64,000 bases of DNA, taken from contig OX596334.1 of assembly GCA_951394405.1 (NCBI GenBank), forward strand, positions 5,084,001 to 5,148,000, given 5' to 3'. The notes beneath the pieces were generated by a model. It was not told the origin of the DNA and searched no databases. It saw only the letters and a program-made list of their open reading frames with translations. A program made the translations under genes and the position numbers. How positions within the stretch are numbered: position 1 is the first letter of the stretch; each line of letters starts with the position of its first letter. Shown in pieces: positions 58,314 through 64,000 of this stretch. This DNA is from Coprinellus micaceus. Its lineage: Eukaryota > Basidiomycota > Agaricomycetes > Agaricales > Psathyrellaceae.

Positions 58314-61300
58314 TTGGACGATTTTGAAAACAATACGTCTTTGCAAAGCTCGTTCCATTCAACTCTCCTCACCCAACCCGACTCCTTGATTGGTGGTAGA
58401 CTCGGAGCCCTTTCGACCCTCAAAACGGAGAAACTCAGCAAGCTGATAGCTATCCTGCTCGACTATTGGTTCCTCGACGTTGCTATATTCCTTCAAATTG
58501 GTCATTCCCCTGCTGGTCAGGCCTCGCATCTTCCTATTCCCCTTCCCCCAAAGATGGTGAGGATCATTAACCATTCACGATGAATTCGATTTAGCATACT
58601 GACAATACCTTTCATGAAACCAGTACTTTAAACAGATGTCTGACTGGCCAGCTCTCGTATCTCGAGGGCTTCAGCTTCTCGGGGAGTGTGAAGATGAACA
58701 ATCGATGTCCGACACTCCGCCCGCGAATCCTACCCAATCCATCTTCTTGTCTCTACTTCACAGAAAAGAATCCATCAAGGCCCACAAGATCATGTCCAAC
58801 TTCGAGTGCACCGCTGCATACATGAGTTTGATACTGAAGGTGATGAAGTCTGGATCCCATAATTTGCCTTTCTCATCATTGGTACAGGGTGTCGTTGACC
58901 TACCCAACAAGCTTGAGGACTTCAGGACCCTTGTCCAGGACCTATGGTCAGCTAGGTGTTTTTCTCCCTAGGGTTATGAGGGTCTCAATGTCTTCGTTCT
59001 AGCTCTGAGGATACCTCATCAGCCGATCACTGGGAGACATTTTTCGACCAAATCAAGTCTCCCCACAACTTTAAACTCCCACTCCATATTGCGCTCTCCT
59101 GTTCCACTGTCTGTTTATTTCTTCCCTCATCGCTGATGACGAAGGACTTGAACAGACTTCTGCTACTGCAGGTACGTTTGCCGCATATTGAACCCTATTT
59201 GACCTTTCGAACCCTGGTGCCGTTCGTAGATGTGGCAGGGTCTTGGTGGACTTCGACCAGAGCAACTTCAGATCATCGAAGGTATCCTGTGGCGAGCACT
59301 CTTTGAGTCTGCCTTGGGAATCACAGCGCTCTCTCCTCGACTGAAATCTGCATTCCAATCTGTCGGTGATATGGATCTATCACAAGTGGGATACCCCTCT
59401 TTGGAGTGGTTGAATGGTGGTCAGTTATAGTAGTTCCTCCCACAAATGTCACTCACTTCTCTGTTTCACTTCCGGGCACCAGATCCCGGCTGGGTACAGC
59501 AAAAGCAAACCGGCTCACAAAAGCGCATTCTAAACTTGAAGCCCCACCCCAAGGACCATAACCTCGCAGCTCCCAGCAACAGCTCGCCTGGACGGACGAC
59601 CCGAAGCCAAGCAGCTAAGATTGAGCCTCAGACCCCCACAAACCCGGCAAAAACGGCGAAAATGGAAGCTAAAACCCCTCGCGATCGCGTTCTGAGGGAT
59701 TCCACCTGAAAGCCAAAGGGTGTGGGGACTCTCCCTCCGTCCAGGATGACTACAGCCATCAAAGGTAAATTGAGAGCAATCACCGAATCTCCTTCAACTA
59801 GTGACGAAACCGACGAGTTGGAGAGCGATGACTACGACGACTACGCAACTAGCATGCCACCGATTTGTAAACGGACCATCTCAGCTGTGTCAACCAAGTC
59901 TATAGCGAACCCCGAGCAAGGCATCAAGGCCCTCAAGCTTGAAGATGGCTCCCGGCATGTCAGAGTCTACGAGACAATTGATCTCGCCTGCGAGGCGGTA
60001 AGTTACTGTTTTTACCCTCCGGTAAGGTGAGCTGAGCCCAAGTTCGCCCCAAGGTTGGCCCGCCCGTGATAGATCTCACCCTGGATGATGACGACGACGA
60101 ACGATTTCCGTCCGCTCCCTGCTTGCTGTGGGACTTGAAAGGCTCGACCAGCTACGCCCCGAAGCTCCATGTAGGATTTCGTCCTTGTTAGACGCTGTGC
60201 TGTGTTGACACCCCTGAAATAGTTCCGTCAAGAGGCTGAATGGTTTACGACGCTCTTCAAAAACATTAGAGGCTGCCAGCCTGGAGAAATACCCCAGTTT
60301 CTTTCTGACAAGACTTCATCATTCTTCTCTGTCTTAGATGATGGGAGAGCGAGGGACATGCCTGTGGGAGATGTGCAGGAGAACTTCCGGAAGCGTGCCA
60401 TTGTTATGACTGGAACCAGTGACTGCACCTTCAACTCGAGGAATGTCAGAACATTCTCCATGCTCGAGAAGGTTCTGTCCATTCGAGGTAAGGATCCTCC
60501 CAATTTATTATCCCTTATGCCACCATTAAAAATTTTCTTGGCTTATAGACTTCTCGATCCCTTTTGACCGAGATAGGAGGACCACGGGCACGCTGACCCA
60601 GGTACATCTCTCTGCAGAAACAGGTGGCAGGTCTTTGGTTGCGTTCGACGTACCGATCCCTGGTGGTGCTACGCCTCTGCACTTGCTAGCCTCTGACGTG
60701 CATGTGTGGGATATGACGATTGACCAGGCCTAGTGTAGCCACCGATGGGAGCTACCTAGGAGCACTGTCAGATGGGCAGAAATCTCAACGCGCAACTCGT
60801 ATCGACTGCTGGCTATATCCCCCAATGGATTTGCTACTCAAATCGAGGTGAAAGCGGGATCACAGCTTCTCGTCGTCTCCCAACCATCTCTTTTTAATCC
60901 TCACTCTATGACCTTGACGGCGACGTTGGAACGATTCCGGGATCCTTACGTTGCGGATACCAAGACGTTTGATTTTCAAGCAATCCATCTCCAGGCCGGT
61001 TACACTGCGTGAGTCATCCATCACGAGGTTGTGAATTCCACTCCTGCAGGCTGACACCTTCACCACAGATTGATGAAGCCACTCACTCTGTTCATGATTA
61101 TATCAACGAACGACAGTATCGTTCAAATGAGCCACTTTTATGCCGCATCGACGCTGCAGGCCTCTTGCATTGGGTTCCTTCACTCCTCAGTGACCATACA
61201 CTCGGAGGCCAATCCACCTCAGTGGGCATCTCAATCCCTGCTCTGTCGCATGGTGCACTACTTCCATCTTGTGTATACAAGCGAGGACTACATTATTAGT

Positions 61301-61930
61301 CAACAGAGTGCGTGCTACCGATTATTGTCGATTTGTTGGACTAATTATTGATCAGACTACCCACATGTTCCCGACGTTCTGACTTTCACTGGGGTGCTCG
61401 ACATTCTTTCCCTTTGCAATATCTTCGAAATCATGAATGTCGTGACATACACACTCTCTGACCTTGACCACCATCTCTTCATTGAAGCTTGACGGCTTTG
61501 TCGGAGGATTGTAGCTTGGATGGAGGCCCGATTCGTGTTCACTGATAGGCAGGGTCGTCTCGTTAGCTTGACCGAGGGCTTCTGGGTGCCGTATCTCTCT
61601 CATCAGCTCAAAGTCATTCAAGAATACCAGAACCATCTTCAACGGCATGGCCTATCACCCATGGACCACACCGCGTTCTGTAACAAGCTCAAGGCATCCT
61701 TCAGGAATCATCCCAAGCTCTGTTCCAGTCTAGCGAGATGCCCACCCTCCACGACTGATGACCTCCAGTGGCCAGCCCACCAAGGACTCTCTGTGTCTCT
61801 TCGCCTCTTCCCTGGAACCATACCAGGTCAGCAAATCATTTTTCAGACTGCTTCATCCCTCATTAATACCTCGGGTGTAGATGACATCCGAGGCGAAACG
61901 GAAGACGATGTCGCTCATTTTGGAGTCTGA
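58314..61930 (+). pseudogene. JmjC-like (cupin-fold) protein, degenerate, with SUMO-interaction motif
   Basis: A chain of exons: 58314-58554 (GGRLGALSTLKTEKL), 58622 to about 58945, 59001-59172, 59230-59418, 59481-59999, 60040-60170, 60223-60487, 60549-61012, 61068-61307 and 61358 onward. A basic segment (GRTTRSQAAK) is followed by PPVIDLTLDDDDDERF, a textbook SUMO-interaction motif (V-I-D-L-T plus acidic tail). The core region reads AEWFTTLFKNIRG, ATQIEVKAGSQLLVVSQP and HFYAASTLQASCIGF, which I recognise as the JmjC-like family of Agaricomycetes. Where active JmjC enzymes have the iron-binding H-x-D before this box, I see only YRLLAISPNGF, so catalysis is doubtful. In-frame stops at 59707-59709 (TGA) and 60731-60733 (TAG) interrupt otherwise continuous exons. 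Confidence 0.65.
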
Positions 61931-62145
61931 AGGCTGGGTCGTCCTTACTTAGAAGCTAGTGCCTCATTCCAAAGTTAAAATTTACTCCTTTTTCTCGATG
62001 CGCCAATAATTCTCGAGAGTTGCCCAACTCTGAGCCAAATTGAACCTGGGCGGGCCCTGTTTGTGTCTGTTATTTTGAAAAGCCTAAGACCTCGGTCACC
62101 TCGTGCCCTGCCCAAAGAAGTAACTGCTGGAAGACTGCTCTGCAG

Positions 62146-62630
62146 ATGGTTGTCAAGTTCGATTTCGTCAACTCGAACTCCACTGCCGACGTCCATCCTC
62201 ATCTGCAAACCCACAGCACCGTCATGTTATGCCCTCCTTTTCACCAAGAGACACTTTTTCTTGGTGTTGACCTTTGCAAGCTGTCTCACCTCGGATTGGG
62301 TCTTCCAGCAATCTCACCCACTCTCCCGAGGTTCGAAAATTCTTCTCCACCTCATTCGGCCTCAAGTTGGCTCAACTTAAGGTTGTCGTTTTCATCGTTA
62401 ACCCTCTTAGTGGGCTCAGCCCTACAGCAGTCAGTCTGATACGAGCTCAATCCAAGCTCTGCAGCGTCAACACCCATGGCGCTCCTTCACAGTGCGACTT
62501 GAAGACCCCGCTTGGTACTGGGGTTGCTGGTAGACGATGGGTTCGGGTAGCGCTGGTAAGCAATGCACAGAAGACGTCATGCTTCAACTACCCCCCACTT
62601 GGACTAGTAGAATTGGCCTCAGGTAACTGA
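62146..62630 (+). CDS. Possible orphan gene fragment
   Basis: Two overlapping plus-strand frames share this stretch. The first (from 62146) reads STVMLCPPFHQETLFLGVDL, the second (from 62274) reads FGLKLAQLKVVVFIVNPLSG and SLIRAQSKLC. Both look coding and could be two exons of one gene joined by a short intron near 62330, but I could not find a clean splice pair. No domain is recognised. It follows the JmjC-like gene by about 220 bp on the same strand. Confidence 0.3.
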
Positions 62631-62792
62631 CACTGAAAATATCGTCTATTCAATGTTCAGAGTATCCTTTACAGCCCAACTCATACATATGCCTGTTTCC
62701 AATCCCTAATCTTGGCCTTCAGGAAGCACTTTGGCACACAATTTGCGCCTGACGTCGTCAAGCTAGACAAGAAGGTCAGGAACGATCCAGAC

Positions 62793-63352
62793 TCATCCCG
62801 CAATGCTGCTAACCTCTAGTAATTCCAAACGATACTCATCGAGTAGACGATCATTCTCCTGGTTGCCCTGTTGGTAAGTGACGAACTCTTCCACCAAGTC
62901 GTCCGCCCACTCTCCCATTTCAGATTCCATGTCCCAAGACCGCTTTGAATGACTCAGCACGACATCGCTAAGGGTGCGAGTCTGGCTTCGAAGGCTTTCC
63001 CAAAGTGCTTCATTCCTCTGAACGTCCGTGGCCGTCCTTTCGTGCTCCTGGATGGCGCCGTTGTAGAACCTAGTGGGGGTCAACGCACTGGACGAAATGC
63101 TCAGTGATGATAGGGAACATACTTCTCGACCATCACTTGATCTTGCCCTTCTGAAGTGCTGACGACCCTAATGAATACAGGCACCCCTTCACTTTCCCGA
63201 ATTATCGCAGCATTGCAACACTGGTGGTGACAGGGAAATTGCGTGATGGAGAGGAAGCGAAAGCAATCGTCACAATACCGGTGACCACAAGGGACTTGAA
63301 CACCGACGACGTTGTTCAACGTATTGAAACAAAGCTTGCATGCGGTGAGCAT
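62793..63352 (-). CDS. Small RING-finger protein (168 aa)
   Basis: Exon 1 63352-63123 and exon 2 63069-62793, joined by a 53-bp intron (donor gtatgt, acceptor cactag) that restores the Lys codon in M-V-E-K-F-Y-N-G. Residues 5-45 hold a RING-like pattern: CKLCFNTL, then VPCGHRYCDDCFRFL, then FPCHHQCC, that is C-x2-C, C-x-H-x2-C-x2-C and a later C-x2-x-C pair. Such proteins are typically E3 ubiquitin ligases or zinc-ordered scaffolds. The C-terminal half is a charged helix (HERTATDVQRNEALWESLRS, EWADDLVEEFVTY) suited to dimerisation. The first Met lies right before the first Cys. It is about 160 bp downstream of, and convergent with, the preceding orphan fragment. Confidence 0.72.
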
Positions 63353-63693
63353 AACGGTGGACTCAATGAGGAGGAGACCTGGCCCTCAAATGTTTCTGAC
63401 AACTGCACTTCAAACACCCGTAGAGAATCGAACATCCCGATCCGTTTTATCCCAACCCCATCTGCCCACACAAAGAAGGAAACTCACTGCGGCACGTTTG
63501 GCTTAAAAGTTGAGTTGATGCTGGAGAGTTCGACCTGAGATCATTTGGATGCTACAGAGATTTGGGAAGGTATTGCATCACCACCGATGCGATTATTATC
63601 ACACCCGTCAGTCTTTCTCTGTTCTTCTTTCTCTCGCAAAAAAATCCGAGCCTTTCACAGTCTGGCGATATAACCTGCTGTCCCCTCTGTACC

Positions 63694-64000
63694 ATGCCTC
63701 CAGTTGCACTTCCCTTCCCCGTCCCTCAATCAAGTCACCACTACTCACTATGCCTCTGACGAGGGATACAGGACCCCCTGCAATTCGGGTAGCTCGGAGG
63801 ATAGTGCGCTATCATATCCGTTTTCCCTTCCCAGACTCTCAGAATCTGTGCCTTTGCTAATCTTCCGTTCTTCAGCCGACGCTGCAGATCCTGAGAGGGC
63901 TACTCTTCCATGTCAGTAGTGCTTGTGGAGCCTTTGTCTCCGTTCCCACCCTATCAAATCCATCCAGCTTGCAGCGGTTCCCTTGCATCGAAGCTATCCT
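63694..64000 (+). CDS. Possible start of a gene running off the window
   Basis: From the ATG at about 63694 (MPPVALPFPVPQSS) the plus strand has good codon texture, and an overlapping frame reads YASDEGYRTPCNSGSSEDSA, a Ser/Pro-rich disordered stretch typical of N-termini. The frame relation between the two is unresolved, and the window ends before any domain. Weak call. Confidence 0.25.

Noticed and set aside
63224..63538. 104-codon plus-strand frame
   Set aside because: It is antisense to the RING protein exon and has no domain of its own.

Overview
The window reads as nuclear DNA of a filamentous basidiomycete, most likely an agaricomycete. Short GT-AG introns (about 40-80 bp) interrupt nearly every gene, there are no bacterial-style operons, and a Plavaka-type transposase, a Ty1/Copia element, an F-box/LRR gene and a degenerate JmjC-like gene belong to families typical of Agaricomycetes. 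Species cannot be set from sequence alone. No rRNA, convincing tRNA or CRISPR array was found. All family names come from motif recognition by eye; no database search was run.

Layout: 1-7.9 kb is gene-poor, with one F-box/LRR-like C-terminal ORF (5.8-6.6 kb, minus) and a 22-nt poly-G run. 8.1-12.2 kb is a satellite of two interleaved modules, one a near-perfect palindrome, with a higher-order period of about 1,063 bp. 13.9-15.4 kb holds a multi-exon gene for a basic, nuclear-looking protein.

15.7-37.8 kb is the most original part. It contains two four-exon genes (372 and 375 aa) made of a doubled Cys/His module, four three-exon genes (559-885 aa) of a second family with identical intron positions and phases, one 867-aa large orphan protein, and a 146-aa protein with a viroplasmin/RNase H1-N-like domain. 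I could reconstruct intact reading frames for all eight, so they look like living genes rather than debris. I cannot name a function for the two multicopy families.

38.2-47.3 kb is transposon territory: a 5'-truncated, nonsense-bearing Copia RT-RNase H, one 337-bp LTR, a Copia gag-protease head, an imperfect hairpin, a possible WD40-like relic and a decayed Plavaka transposase.

47.5-64 kb holds a set of orphan accessory genes: a 437-aa minus-strand protein, a Pro/Gln-rich nuclear protein, a coiled-coil protein, an F-box/LRR gene, a JmjC-like gene with a SUMO-interaction motif, and a small RING protein. The F-box gene is cut by a 2,605-bp foldback element with a perfect 8-bp target duplication; reading across the insertion restores the frame. 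The JmjC-like gene carries two in-frame stops.
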